DNA from: F1-20-MAGs119 sp040401695
Lineage (GTDB): Bacteria; Actinomycetota; Acidimicrobiia; Acidimicrobiales; Ilumatobacteraceae
Assembly (NCBI GenBank): GCA_040401695.1
Contig: JBBANY010000056.1
Coordinates: forward strand, 1 to 15,631
Direction of reading: 5' to 3'
DNA length: 15,631 bases
Shown here: piece by piece, positions 1 through 6,773 of the stretch
Position numbering within the stretch: the first letter of the stretch is position 1
How the letters are laid out: each line of letters begins with the position of its first letter
Notes under the pieces: generated by a model
What the model saw: only the letters and a program-made list of their open reading frames with translations
Database searches by the model: none
Told to the model about the DNA's origin: nothing
Translations under genes and position numbers: made by a program

Positions 1-42
1 AGCTGACGCTTCGCCTTGTGACCGTGGAACGGCTCAACTGAA

Positions 43-1224
43 CTAGATCAGCTTGTATCGCCGCGCCATGGTTTGGGCGACGAGCGAGAACGACAACATC
101 GCCGCGGCGATGACGCCGAAGGCCCAGACGGGCCCGTGCGCCCCGTAGATCCACGGACTGACGAATGCAGTCGCGGCGGCACCGACGAGATTGGCAGCGC
201 CCGACAGGCCCTGGGCGGCTGCCGCGCGGCCTTCGGGGGCAACCTGCGACATGCTCGCCTGCGATGCGGGAATCGTCGCTGCCTGCACGACGCCTTCGAC
301 AACCGACACGATGATGATTGCCAGGGGCGTCGCGGCGAGACCGTAGCCCGCAACGATCGGCGCGAGGATTAAGATCGCATAGAGCGCGGTGCGAAGAGCG
401 CCCCACTTGTCGGCCAATCGACCGCCGAGCCGGGCGAGCAAGATGAACGGAATTCCGTAGATGAGAAACGACAGACCGACAACGAAGTTCGATGCACCGC
501 GGTCGGTGAGGTAGCGGTCCCACAGCGCGTCGTACACGCCGATCGGCAGGTAAAGACTCATCGTCGTGAGGGCCACCGTGCGGACGCCGGGGTGTCGCAG
601 CAACGTCAGGCTGATGCGCCGTGATTGGCCCGACGAAGGAAGTGTTGGAAGCGACTTTGCGGCGAGCGTCAGCGAAGCCACCACTGCGACGATCGCGAAC
701 ACGATGAACGTCCAGCGCAGACCGAACGGATCGAGCATGATGCCGCCGATGAAGGGCCCGCCCACGATGCCGGCAGTTTCCACACCGGCGAGCTTGCCCA
801 GTCGTTCGGCCGCGCGGGATTTGTCGAGGTTGGCGGCAATCGCGCGAGCAGCGGGCTGCGTGCAGCCGAAGGAGACGCCGACGATTGCGCGGCCGATGAC
901 GAACTGCCACAGCGTGTCACCGAGCGCAAAGACGAGCGAGCCAACGGCGGCGAAGGCGAGGCCCGTCACCATCAGGGTCTTCGGCTTGTGCGAGTCGGCG
1001 AGCGGGGCGACGAAAACCTGGGTGAGGAGGCCGACGAGGAAACCGATGCCCGCAATCAGGCCGAGACCGAAGTCGGCGAATCCGTAGGTGTCCTGCAGGT
1101 CGCCCAGCGCCGCGAAGATGATGCTGTTCGACACCGCGGTCGCGCCCGATGCGAACATCAGAACGCTGAGCGTTGCCCCCGCATGATCGGTTGTGGAGCC
1201 CGATGTCGGCGGCGACTCAGCCAC
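43..1224 (-). CDS. MFS transporter, 12 membrane segments
   Basis: A 393-residue integral membrane protein of the major facilitator superfamily, probably a proton-driven exporter or permease; the substrate cannot be told from sequence. Twelve hydrophobic segments can be picked out in two groups of six. The loop after segment 2 carries a motif A-like stretch (APLADSHKPK, about residues 73-82), and the equivalent loop in the second half reads GGRLADKWGALR, as expected for the duplicated MFS fold. The start is GTG at 1224, which overlaps the stop of the upstream hydrolase gene by 8 nt. No ribosome binding site is apparent, so translation is probably coupled to that gene. It is the last gene of the sigma/DAHP synthase/hydrolase run. 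Family is certain from the topology; the role as drug or metabolite exporter is open. Confidence 0.9.
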   Translation of the reverse strand: MAESPPTSGSTTDHAGATLSVLMFASGATAVSNSIIFAALGDLQDTYGFADFGLGLIAGIGFLVGLLTQVFVAPLADSHKPKTLMVTGLAFAAVGSLVFALGDTLWQFVIGRAIVGVSFGCTQPAARAIAANLDKSRAAERLGKLAGVETAGIVGGPFIGGIMLDPFGLRWTFIVFAIVAVVASLTLAAKSLPTLPSSGQSRRISLTLLRHPGVRTVALTTMSLYLPIGVYDALWDRYLTDRGASNFVVGLSFLIYGIPFILLARLGGRLADKWGALRTALYAILILAPIVAGYGLAATPLAIIIVSVVEGVVQAATIPASQASMSQVAPEGRAAAAQGLSGAANLVGAAATAFVSPWIYGAHGPVWAFGVIAAAMLSFSLVAQTMARRYKLI

Positions 1225-1981
1225 GACGTCCCGCTTCGGCGAGAACGGCGTCGTTGAACGAAGGCCAGAACTCCATACCCCATTCGGTGAACTCGCGGTT
1301 CGACAGCATCACGCAGGCCACGTCTGCCACGGGGTCGACCCACAGAAACGTGCCGGTGCCGCCGAAGTGTCCCCACGTCGCCGCTGAACCCGACGGAGCC
1401 GTCCAGTGGGGTGCCTTCGTGCCGCGAATCTCCGGCCCGAGACCCCATGGGCACGGATCGAATCGTCCGAGGCCGGGGACCACGCCCTCGAGAGTGGGGA
1501 ACTGCACCGTGGTCATCTCGCGTACGGTCTCGCGCGCCAGCAGCGTGGGGCGCCGCAGCTCCGCGGCAAAGCGTGCGCAGTCGTGGATGTTGCTGACGAC
1601 GTCCTTGGCGGCGGAACCTTCGAGTGTGGTGTTACCCAGGCCGAGGGGTTCACAGACGGCTTGGCGAAGGTAATCGGCAAAGTCGAGTCCCGCTGAATCG
1701 CCAACCAGCGTGGCGAGCATCTCGATTCCCGTGTTCGAGTAGATGCGCTTGCGCGCCGGGGACGTGATCGGGTTGATGCCATCGAATGAATAGCCACCGG
1801 CGTGGGCGAGAAGGTGTCTCACAGTGCAGCCGTCCTGGCCGAACGGTTCGTCGAGTGCGGTCGTGCCCTCTTCGACCGCGATCATCGTGGCCCATGCGGT
1901 GAAGAGTTTGCTCACCGACGCGATGCGCACGGTTCGGCTGGTGTCGCCGTGGGTGTGCACCGTGCCGTGCCGGTCGATCAC
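1217..1981 (-). CDS. Serine beta-lactamase-like hydrolase (class C / penicillin-binding fold)
   Basis: A serine hydrolase of the beta-lactamase/transpeptidase-like family (Pfam Beta-lactamase type), likely an esterase, peptidase or amidase rather than a proven antibiotic-resistance enzyme. The active-site motifs are visible: SVSK (residues 22-25, the SxxK nucleophile), YSN (81-83, the YxN motif) and HFGGTG near the C-terminus in place of KTG. No signal peptide is seen, so it may be cytoplasmic. The only canonical in-frame start is GTG at 1981, which leaves just 21 residues before the catalytic serine. The frame stays open upstream to a stop at 2045-2047 and still looks like protein (ISRWPVEFAAVAV), so the true start may be a non-canonical ATC at 2033-2035 touching the DAHP synthase stop. 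It overlaps the downstream transporter by 8 nt. Confidence 0.82.
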   Translation of the reverse strand: MIDRHGTVHTHGDTSRTVRIASVSKLFTAWATMIAVEEGTTALDEPFGQDGCTVRHLLAHAGGYSFDGINPITSPARKRIYSNTGIEMLATLVGDSAGLDFADYLRQAVCEPLGLGNTTLEGSAAKDVVSNIHDCARFAAELRRPTLLARETVREMTTVQFPTLEGVVPGLGRFDPCPWGLGPEIRGTKAPHWTAPSGSAATWGHFGGTGTFLWVDPVADVACVMLSNREFTEWGMEFWPSFNDAVLAEAGRRG

Positions 1982-2034
1982 CGCAACCGCAGCGAACTCG
2001 ACCGGCCAGCGAGAGATTTGGCCGAATGCTTCGA

Positions 2035-3387
2035 TTAGTTCAGGTTAGAACGAATGAGCTCGGCGACACGGAATGCAAGGTCGATGCTTTGGCGACCGTT
2101 GAGGCGTGGGTCGCACACGGTTTGGTAACGGTCGTCGAGGTCTTCGTCGGACAGTGCATGTGATCCACCGAGACATTCGGTGACGTCGTCGCCTGTCAGC
2201 TCGACGTGAATTCCGCCGGGCCATGTGTGTTCGGCACGGTGTGCGCGCACGAAACCGGCGATCTCGGCCACGACGTGGTCGAGGTGGCGGGTCTTGCGCC
2301 CCGTCGTCGACGTGAAGGTGTTGCCGTGCATCGGGTCGCACGCCCACACGACGGGGTGGCCCGAATCGTGCACGGCGCGAAGAAGCGGGCGCAGTTTGTC
2401 TTCCACGTTGTCGGCGCCCATGCGCGAAATCAAGGTGAGGCGACCCGGGATGCGTGCGGGGTTCAACACTTGGCACAATTCGAGAACGAACTCGGGGGTT
2501 GCGGCGGGGCCGACCTTGCAGCCGATGGGGTTGCCGACACCACGCAGGAACTCGATGTGCGCTCCGTCGAGTTGGCGCGTGCGCTCGCCGATCCACAGCA
2601 TGTGCGCCGAGCAGTCGTACCAGTCACCGGTGAGCGAGTCACGGCGAGTGAGTGCCTCTTCGTAGCCGAGAATGAGGGCTTCGTGCGACGTGAACACATC
2701 GACCTGGTGCAGGGCCGGATTGTTCTCGGTGTCGATGCCGCAAGCGCGCATGAAGGCGAGTGCGTTTTCGATCTCGGTGGCGAGTGCTTGGTAGCGCTGG
2801 CCCTCGGGAGAGCTCTCGATGAACTCTTGTGTCCATGCATGCACACGGTTGAGGTGCGCAAAGCCTCCCTTGGTGAAGGCGCGGAGAAGATTCAGTGTGC
2901 TGGCCGACTGGTGATACGCCTGTACGAGGCGTTCGGGGTCGGGCCGGCGCGCCGCATCGGTGGGCGAGGGGTCGTTGACGATGTGTCCACGGAACGACGG
3001 AATGTCGGTGTCACCGACTCGCTCGAAGGGCTGCGAGCGCGGCTTGGCGAATTGGCCCGCCATGCGACCGACCTTCACCACCGGAACGCCGAGCGAGTAC
3101 GTCAGCACGACCGCCATCTGCAGGATGACGCGCAATTTTTCACGAATGTTGTTGGCCGAGAACTCCTCGAAACTCTCCGCACAGTCGCCTGCCTGCAGCA
3201 AGAACGCGTTGCCGGCTGCCACCTGACCGAGAGCGGACTGCAGACTGCGTGCCTCGCCGGCGAACACCAGCGGCGGCAGCGAGCCGATTTGTTTCAGGGC
3301 GCGGTCGAGATCGCCGGCATCGGGCCACGCCGGCTGTTGCTCGGCGACGAGGCCGTGCCAGGAGTCGGGAGACCAAGTGCGTGCCAT
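2035..3387 (-). CDS. aroG: Class II 3-deoxy-D-arabino-heptulosonate 7-phosphate (DAHP) synthase
   Basis: First enzyme of the shikimate pathway: condenses phosphoenolpyruvate with erythrose 4-phosphate to DAHP, in the cytoplasm, feeding aromatic amino acid synthesis. The 450 residues match the plant/mycobacterial class II type in length (about 460 in mycobacteria). Family signatures run in order: LQAGDCAESF (64-73, with the metal-ligand Cys69), KVGRMAGQFAKPRS (105-118), NPIGCKVGPAATPEFV, PVVWACDPMHGNT (ligand His), GGIHVELTGDDVTECLGG (ligand Glu) and a late DPRLNGRQS (ligand Asp). ATG at 3387 lies 3 bp after the sigma-factor stop with no ribosome binding site, so it is probably read by reinitiation as part of that operon. 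Symbols aroG and aroF are both used for this family in actinobacteria. Regulation by aromatic amino acids is known for the family but cannot be judged here. Confidence 0.96.
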   Translation of the reverse strand: MARTWSPDSWHGLVAEQQPAWPDAGDLDRALKQIGSLPPLVFAGEARSLQSALGQVAAGNAFLLQAGDCAESFEEFSANNIREKLRVILQMAVVLTYSLGVPVVKVGRMAGQFAKPRSQPFERVGDTDIPSFRGHIVNDPSPTDAARRPDPERLVQAYHQSASTLNLLRAFTKGGFAHLNRVHAWTQEFIESSPEGQRYQALATEIENALAFMRACGIDTENNPALHQVDVFTSHEALILGYEEALTRRDSLTGDWYDCSAHMLWIGERTRQLDGAHIEFLRGVGNPIGCKVGPAATPEFVLELCQVLNPARIPGRLTLISRMGADNVEDKLRPLLRAVHDSGHPVVWACDPMHGNTFTSTTGRKTRHLDHVVAEIAGFVRAHRAEHTWPGGIHVELTGDDVTECLGGSHALSDEDLDDRYQTVCDPRLNGRQSIDLAFRVAELIRSNLN

Positions 3388-3390
3388 GGG

Positions 3391-4218
3391 CTACGCAGCG
3401 TAGATGCGCTCCGCGTCCTCGCGCAGGCCAATTACGGCGCGGCTGACCAGGCGGCGTGCGGCTTCCGCCGTCACGCCGAGGGCCTCGCCGACCTCGCGGA
3501 AGGACTTGCGCTCGCCGTCGAGCAGGCCGAAACGGGCCTCGACCGCGTAGCGGGCGCGCTCGTCGAGCGTGCCGAGGAGTTCGTTCAGCAGTTCGCCATC
3601 GACCAACGCCATGACTGCGTCTTCGGGCGTGCCCTGGCCGTTGTCCATGAGGTCGCCCAGCGTGGCGTCGCCGTCGTCGCCCACGGTCTTGTCGAGTGAC
3701 ACCGGGGTGGTGAGGCGGTGCAGTTCGGCGTTGCCGGCATCGAGGTTCTCGCCATCGCCCGACGACTGACGCAGGGCAGCGCGCAGGCTGGCCGAGCGGT
3801 CACCGGGGATACGGATCAGCGATGCCTTCTGGTCGAGTGCACGACCGATGGCCTGGCGGATCCAGAACGTTGCGTACGTCGAGAACTTGAAGCCGCGGCG
3901 CCAGTCGAACTTGTCAACGGCATGTTCGAGGCCAAGGTTGCCTTCCTGGATGAGGTCGAGGAGGTCCATTCCCTGCGGAAGGGGATAGCGACGTGCGATC
4001 GACACCACGAGGCGCAGGTTGGCGCGGATGAAGCGATCTTTCGCGGCAGCGGCAGCCTTCATGTCCTTGCGCAGCTGCGTCGAGCGCTCGCCGGCGGCGA
4101 GACGTGCGGCGGCTTCGCGACCCTTTTCGATGGCCTTCGAGAGCGTGCGCTCATCTTCGGCGGTGAGAAGGGCAACCTTGCCGATGTCATTGAGATAGAG
4201 ACCAATTGCGTCGTTCAT
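3391..4218 (-). CDS. Sigma-70 family RNA polymerase sigma factor, group 2-like, divergent regions 3 and 4.2
   Basis: A 275-residue sigma-70 factor that directs RNA polymerase to promoters. Region 1.2 starts almost at residue 1 (IGLYLNDIGKVALLTAEDE). Region 2 follows at about 64-130, with RANLRLVVSIARRY, DLIQEGNLGLEHAVDKFD and the -10 recognition helix KFSTYATFWIRQAIGRAL (111-128). Region 4 spans about 200-275, with a helix-turn-helix ending GVTAEAARRLVSRAV. There is no long N-terminal extension as in principal sigma factors. Region 3 is about 17 residues shorter than in E. coli RpoD: the IRIP motif is followed by GDRSAS instead of VHMIET, and the GREPT...EEL helix is missing. In the -35 helix the TRERIRQ of RpoD is TAEAARR here. 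These changes point to an alternative (group 2) factor. It heads the operon with DAHP synthase. Its ATG is preceded by only a weak GGA. Confidence 0.9.
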   Translation of the reverse strand: MNDAIGLYLNDIGKVALLTAEDERTLSKAIEKGREAAARLAAGERSTQLRKDMKAAAAAKDRFIRANLRLVVSIARRYPLPQGMDLLDLIQEGNLGLEHAVDKFDWRRGFKFSTYATFWIRQAIGRALDQKASLIRIPGDRSASLRAALRQSSGDGENLDAGNAELHRLTTPVSLDKTVGDDGDATLGDLMDNGQGTPEDAVMALVDGELLNELLGTLDERARYAVEARFGLLDGERKSFREVGEALGVTAEAARRLVSRAVIGLREDAERIYAA

Positions 4219-4239
4219 GTGTCAATCCGTGTTCTTTGT

Positions 4240-4348
4240 GGGTGGGTTCCGGGGTGGGTTGTGGGGGTCGCTCTGTTGGGGGTACTTGGTTCGAGAGCGT
4301 GCGAAGCCAAGTGGTTTTTGAGAGGTCGATCTGGGGGATTTTGGGGGG
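4240..4348 (+). other. Cluster of eight G-runs with G-quadruplex potential
   Basis: The plus strand carries G-runs of three to six at 4240-4242, 4244-4246, 4251-4254, 4256-4258, 4263-4267, 4278-4282, 4333-4337 and 4343-4348. The first four runs have loops of 1, 4 and 1 nt, a textbook G-quadruplex pattern. They lie in the template strand of the sigma-gene leader, whose RNA is correspondingly C-rich. Quadruplex formation is inferred from the pattern only. Confidence 0.6.
4283..4319 (+). terminator. Intrinsic terminator-like hairpin, plus strand, between the divergent genes
   Basis: TACTTGG-TTCG (4283-4293) pairs with CGAA and CCAAGTG (4302-4313), giving an 11-bp stem with one bulged G at 4306, one T-G wobble and an 8-nt loop. 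It is followed by G and five T residues at 4315-4319. This is the order expected of a Rho-independent terminator for plus-strand transcription. No annotated plus-strand gene lies upstream, so it would stop antisense transcription leaving the sigma operon, or a short leader or sRNA ahead of nadD. Confidence 0.5.
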
Positions 4349-4389
4349 TCAGGTTGGAATTTGCATCCGCACCTTGTAAGGGATCGGTC

Positions 4390-4418
4390 ACTATAGCAAA
4401 CGGATGCGACGCTGTTAA
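4390..4418 (-). promoter_or_regulatory. Sigma-70 promoter for the sigma factor / DAHP synthase operon
   Basis: On the minus strand, TTAACA (4418-4413) and TATAGT (4395-4390) are separated by exactly 17 bp, close to the TTGACA/TATAAT consensus. The predicted transcription start near 4383 leaves a leader of about 165 nt before the sigma ATG. The leader is C-rich and nearly free of long open frames. This is the strongest promoter-like match in the window and the only protein-gene promoter here that is not within 10 nt of its start codon. Confidence 0.7.
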
Positions 4419-4444
4419 GGGGTGCAGGACAAAAAACCGCCAAG

Positions 4445-4459
4445 CCTTGCACCGCAAGG
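4445..4459. other. Short perfect inverted repeat upstream of nadD
   Basis: CCTTGC-ACC-GCAAGG is a 6-bp palindromic arm pair with a 3-nt centre, 45 nt before the nadD start and just upstream of the sigma-operon -35 box. It could be an operator or a small hairpin; no T-run follows, so it is not an obvious terminator. The function is unknown. Confidence 0.3.
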
Positions 4460-4490
4460 GTTTCTCGGTATTTCTGAAAGTTTTCACTCA

Positions 4491-4496
4491 TAGACT
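4491..4496 (+). promoter_or_regulatory. Putative -10 box (TAGACT) for leaderless nadD
   Basis: TAGACT fits the actinobacterial TANNNT -10 pattern and ends 8 nt before the nadD GTG, so transcription could begin at or next to the start codon. No good -35 hexamer and no Shine-Dalgarno are seen. Support comes mainly from the same spacing recurring at other genes in this window. Confidence 0.4.
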
Positions 4497-4504
4497 TCGA
4501 CCTC

Positions 4505-5104
4505 GTGCCCTTGCGAATTGGTCTCTTCGGCGGAACCTTCGACCCGCCGCATCTGGGGCATTTGGTGACTGCCATCAACGTCCGTCATGCGCTGTCGCTC
4601 GACCTCGTGATTCTGATGGTCGCAAACGACCCCTGGCAGAAAACCGGCGCGCGCACCGTGTCGCCCGCCGCCGATCGTCTGGCGATGGTGCAGGCCGCCG
4701 TGGCCGGCGTCGATGGTCTGGAAGCCGGGGCCGATGAGATCGAACGAGGTGGACCCAGCTACACGGCCGACACGTTGAAGTCTCTCGGCGTCAAGTATCC
4801 CGGTGCACGTTTCTTCACCATCGTGGGCGACGATGCCGCAACGAACATCCTCACATGGGAGCGCGTCGACGAAGTCGTATCCATGTCGACTCTCGTCGTC
4901 GTCGACCGACCCGGCGTGCCGGTCGACCTGCCGAGCAAGTTCGACTGGCGACGCGTCGAAGTGCCGCGTCTCGAAGTATCGAGTACCGACCTGCGTTGTC
5001 GCGTCACCGATGGCAGGCCGCTCGACTATCTCGTTTCAGAGCCGGTCGTTGCCATCATCCGAAAGCGCGGGCTCTACGGCCTGCGTGTCGGTGCGCAACT
5101 GTGA
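4505..5104 (+). CDS. nadD: Nicotinate-nucleotide adenylyltransferase
   Basis: Transfers AMP from ATP to nicotinate mononucleotide, giving deamido-NAD in the cytoplasmic NAD biosynthesis route shared by the de novo and salvage pathways. The 199-residue length is normal for the family. The N-terminus holds the nucleotidyltransferase loop GLFGGTFDPPHLGHL (residues 6-20), including the HxGH motif, and the second nucleotide motif is SSTDLR near the C-terminus, equivalent to the usual ISSTxIR. GTG at 4505 is the natural start because the conserved strand begins five residues later. There is no ribosome binding site, and a -10-like box lies directly upstream. Its stop overlaps the next gene as GTGA, and the order nadD / LCP-like / rsfS is common in actinobacteria. 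Confidence 0.95.
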   Translation: MPLRIGLFGGTFDPPHLGHLVTAINVRHALSLDLVILMVANDPWQKTGARTVSPAADRLAMVQAAVAGVDGLEAGADEIERGGPSYTADTLKSLGVKYPGARFFTIVGDDAATNILTWERVDEVVSMSTLVVVDRPGVPVDLPSKFDWRRVEVPRLEVSSTDLRCRVTDGRPLDYLVSEPVVAIIRKRGLYGLRVGAQL

Positions 5105-6360
5105 CGGCAATTGAGTCGCGTCGCCGGCGCCGTACGACATGGGCGCTCGTGTGCGGTCTCGTCGGCGCACTGATGTTGCCGTCGGGTCTCGTGCTCTCAG
5201 CGAACTCCCTTCTCAACTCCACAGATGGCGACAGCGTCGACGCATCCGACGTCGTGCGCATTCCTTCCACCCCTGCTGCGCTGCTCGCCGTTGTCGACGC
5301 GGGCGGTTTGCTCGCTTCTCTGCAGATGGTCGCACTCGCCCCGGGCGGCATCGGCGGAACCGTCGTGTCGATTCCCGTCAACGCCGCAGCGATCGTCGGC
5401 GAGGGGGAAACGCCGCGGCGTCTCTACGACTCGTACCTGGCGGGTGGAATCGCCGCGCTCACCGGCGACGTCGAGGGTTTGTTGAACGTCACGTTCGCGA
5501 CGAGCGCCGCGGTCACCGCGGGTGATTTGGCACCTTTGCTGGCGTCGATCACCAACGTCACCGTCGAGTTCGACCGCCCGGTGAAAGGCGTCCTCGGGGG
5601 AGTCGTCACCGACGTCTTGCCGGCGGGTCGCCAGTCGATCACTGCCGAGCAGGTTGCCAAAGCTCTCGCGGCGATCGAACCGAACGCCGCCGAAGCCGAC
5701 CGTCTTCCGCTGCTCAAGTCGTTGTGGGTGGGGGTGGGGGCCAGCCAACGCAATCCACAGATCGACCTGACGACGACGTCGACGGGCGTCATCGCGGGCG
5801 ACACGACGTCGACTGCCTTGAGTGCGCCGACGATCGACATGAAGGGGTTCATCGACCGCCTTCTCGCGGGTCAGGTGCAGGTGTGGCAGTTCGCCGGCAC
5901 GGCCGTCGAGCAAGGCGACGCAAACCCGAACGGTCTCGATTGGTATGCACTCGACCGCGCCGAGATCATTCTCGTCACCGCCAGCGTCGTGCCGTCGTCG
6001 GTGTCCTCGCTTCTTGCATCGATCAACGTGCAGATCGACAGCCCATTCAACGACGCAGCGATCACACGCGAGGCGGTCGTGCGTTTCATGTCGCTCGGGG
6101 TCAACATCGTCCTCATTCGTGAGGTCGCCGATCCACCCCAGCAGGCCACCATTGCCGCCATCGCGGACGTCGCCCTCGAGTCGGAAGTCGCCGGCTACGC
6201 ATCGGTGCTCGGCGCCATGGAAATACGTCGCCAGAAGGTTCCGGTGGAGGGTGTCGACCTGCGTTTGACCCTTGGTGTCGACTTCGAGAACTTCGTTCGC
6301 GCCAATCCCTCCGACGCGCTGATTTCCGCTTCCACCACCACGACAGCAGGTGAACAGTGA
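5101..6360 (+). CDS. Membrane-anchored LytR-CpsA-Psr (LCP)-like protein with degenerate active site
   Basis: A 419-residue protein with an Arg-rich N-terminus (SRRRRR, 6-11) and one membrane helix (about 14-34); the rest is probably outside the membrane. Residues about 50-160 read like an LCP domain, the fold that attaches glycopolymers to the cell wall: compare GGTVVSIPVNAAAIV (85-97) with the family's xVSIPRDTYV, followed by a YLAGGIAALTGDVEGLL stretch and a VTVEFDRPV strand. The conserved Arg and Asp of SIPRD are Val and Asn here, so catalysis is doubtful. The last 100 or so residues (VQIDSPFNDAAITREAVVRF to LRLTLGVDFENF) resemble the LytR_C domain. The GTG start overlaps the nadD stop (GTGA) and its own stop overlaps rsfS the same way. 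The family call rests on pattern and position, not on a search. Confidence 0.68.
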   Translation: MTAIESRRRRRTTWALVCGLVGALMLPSGLVLSANSLLNSTDGDSVDASDVVRIPSTPAALLAVVDAGGLLASLQMVALAPGGIGGTVVSIPVNAAAIVGEGETPRRLYDSYLAGGIAALTGDVEGLLNVTFATSAAVTAGDLAPLLASITNVTVEFDRPVKGVLGGVVTDVLPAGRQSITAEQVAKALAAIEPNAAEADRLPLLKSLWVGVGASQRNPQIDLTTTSTGVIAGDTTSTALSAPTIDMKGFIDRLLAGQVQVWQFAGTAVEQGDANPNGLDWYALDRAEIILVTASVVPSSVSSLLASINVQIDSPFNDAAITREAVVRFMSLGVNIVLIREVADPPQQATIAAIADVALESEVAGYASVLGAMEIRRQKVPVEGVDLRLTLGVDFENFVRANPSDALISASTTTTAGEQ

Positions 6361-6722
6361 TCGACATCGACTCCCGCGACCTCGCAGTCGAGATTGCCCG
6401 AATCGCCGACGACAAGAAGGCTGACGACGTTCTCGTCATTGCCGTCGGAGACGTGTTGTCGATCACCGAGTACTTCGTCCTCGCAAGCGCAAGCAACCGC
6501 CGTCTCGTGGCGACTGTTGCCGACGAAGTGACCGCCCGTATCCGTGAGACCCACGGTCGATCACCGCTGCGCACGGAAGGCATGAGCGAGCAACTGTGGG
6601 TGCTCGTCGACTACGGCGACGTCGTCGTTCACGTTTTTGCCGAAGAGACGCGCCGCTACTACGAGATCGAACGCCTCTACAAGGACGTCCCCAAGGTCGA
6701 CTGGAAGTCTCCGGCGGTCTGA
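6357..6722 (+). CDS. rsfS: Ribosome silencing factor RsfS (Iojap/DUF143)
   Basis: Binds ribosomal protein uL14 on the large subunit and blocks subunit joining when nutrients are short. The 121-residue length is typical. Conserved features are KADDVLVIAVGDVLSITEYF (20-39, the family's DIxVLDV..LSxxxDYF stretch), the central EG...LWVLVDYGDVVVHVF and the C-terminal RRYYEIERLYKDVPKVDW, which corresponds to RxFYxLExLWxDAP. The GTG start overlaps the upstream stop as GTGA, consistent with translational coupling in a nadD / LCP-like / rsfS operon. tRNA-Ala follows 51 bp later. Confidence 0.95.
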   Translation: MIDIDSRDLAVEIARIADDKKADDVLVIAVGDVLSITEYFVLASASNRRLVATVADEVTARIRETHGRSPLRTEGMSEQLWVLVDYGDVVVHVFAEETRRYYEIERLYKDVPKVDWKSPAV

Positions 6723-6752
6723 CTCGCCGTGGGGAATCGTGGGTCGCTGCGC

Positions 6753-6758
6753 TAGAGT
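6753..6758 (+). promoter_or_regulatory. Putative -10 box (TAGAGT) for tRNA-Ala
   Basis: TAGAGT fits TANNNT and lies 15 nt before the mature tRNA 5' end, leaving room for a start near 6765 and a short 5' leader removed by RNase P. No clear -35 is present, so cotranscription with rsfS remains possible. Confidence 0.4.
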
Positions 6759-6773
6759 CTCGTCACCTCATAC

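Noticed and set aside
2206..3699. 497-residue plus-strand open frame opposite DAHP synthase and the sigma gene
   Set aside because: It is antisense to two genes with clear family motifs and has no domain of its own. Long shadow frames are expected at high GC.
4215..4487. 90-residue minus-strand reading frame ending in an ATGA overlap with the sigma gene
   Set aside because: Its start lies upstream of the predicted sigma promoter. The sequence is Pro/Thr/Asn/His-rich because it crosses the G-run cluster, and there is no recognisable domain, so the overlap is probably chance.
4222..4578. 118-residue minus-strand frame with CPRCGG at its start
   Set aside because: It begins inside nadD on the opposite strand. 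The Cys motif is the complement of nadD coding sequence and the remainder is low complexity.
4855..5100. In-frame upstream extension of the LCP-like gene
   Set aside because: It would lie wholly inside nadD in another frame and is Arg-rich shadow sequence. GTG 5101 in the GTGA junction, followed by a membrane anchor, is a far better start.
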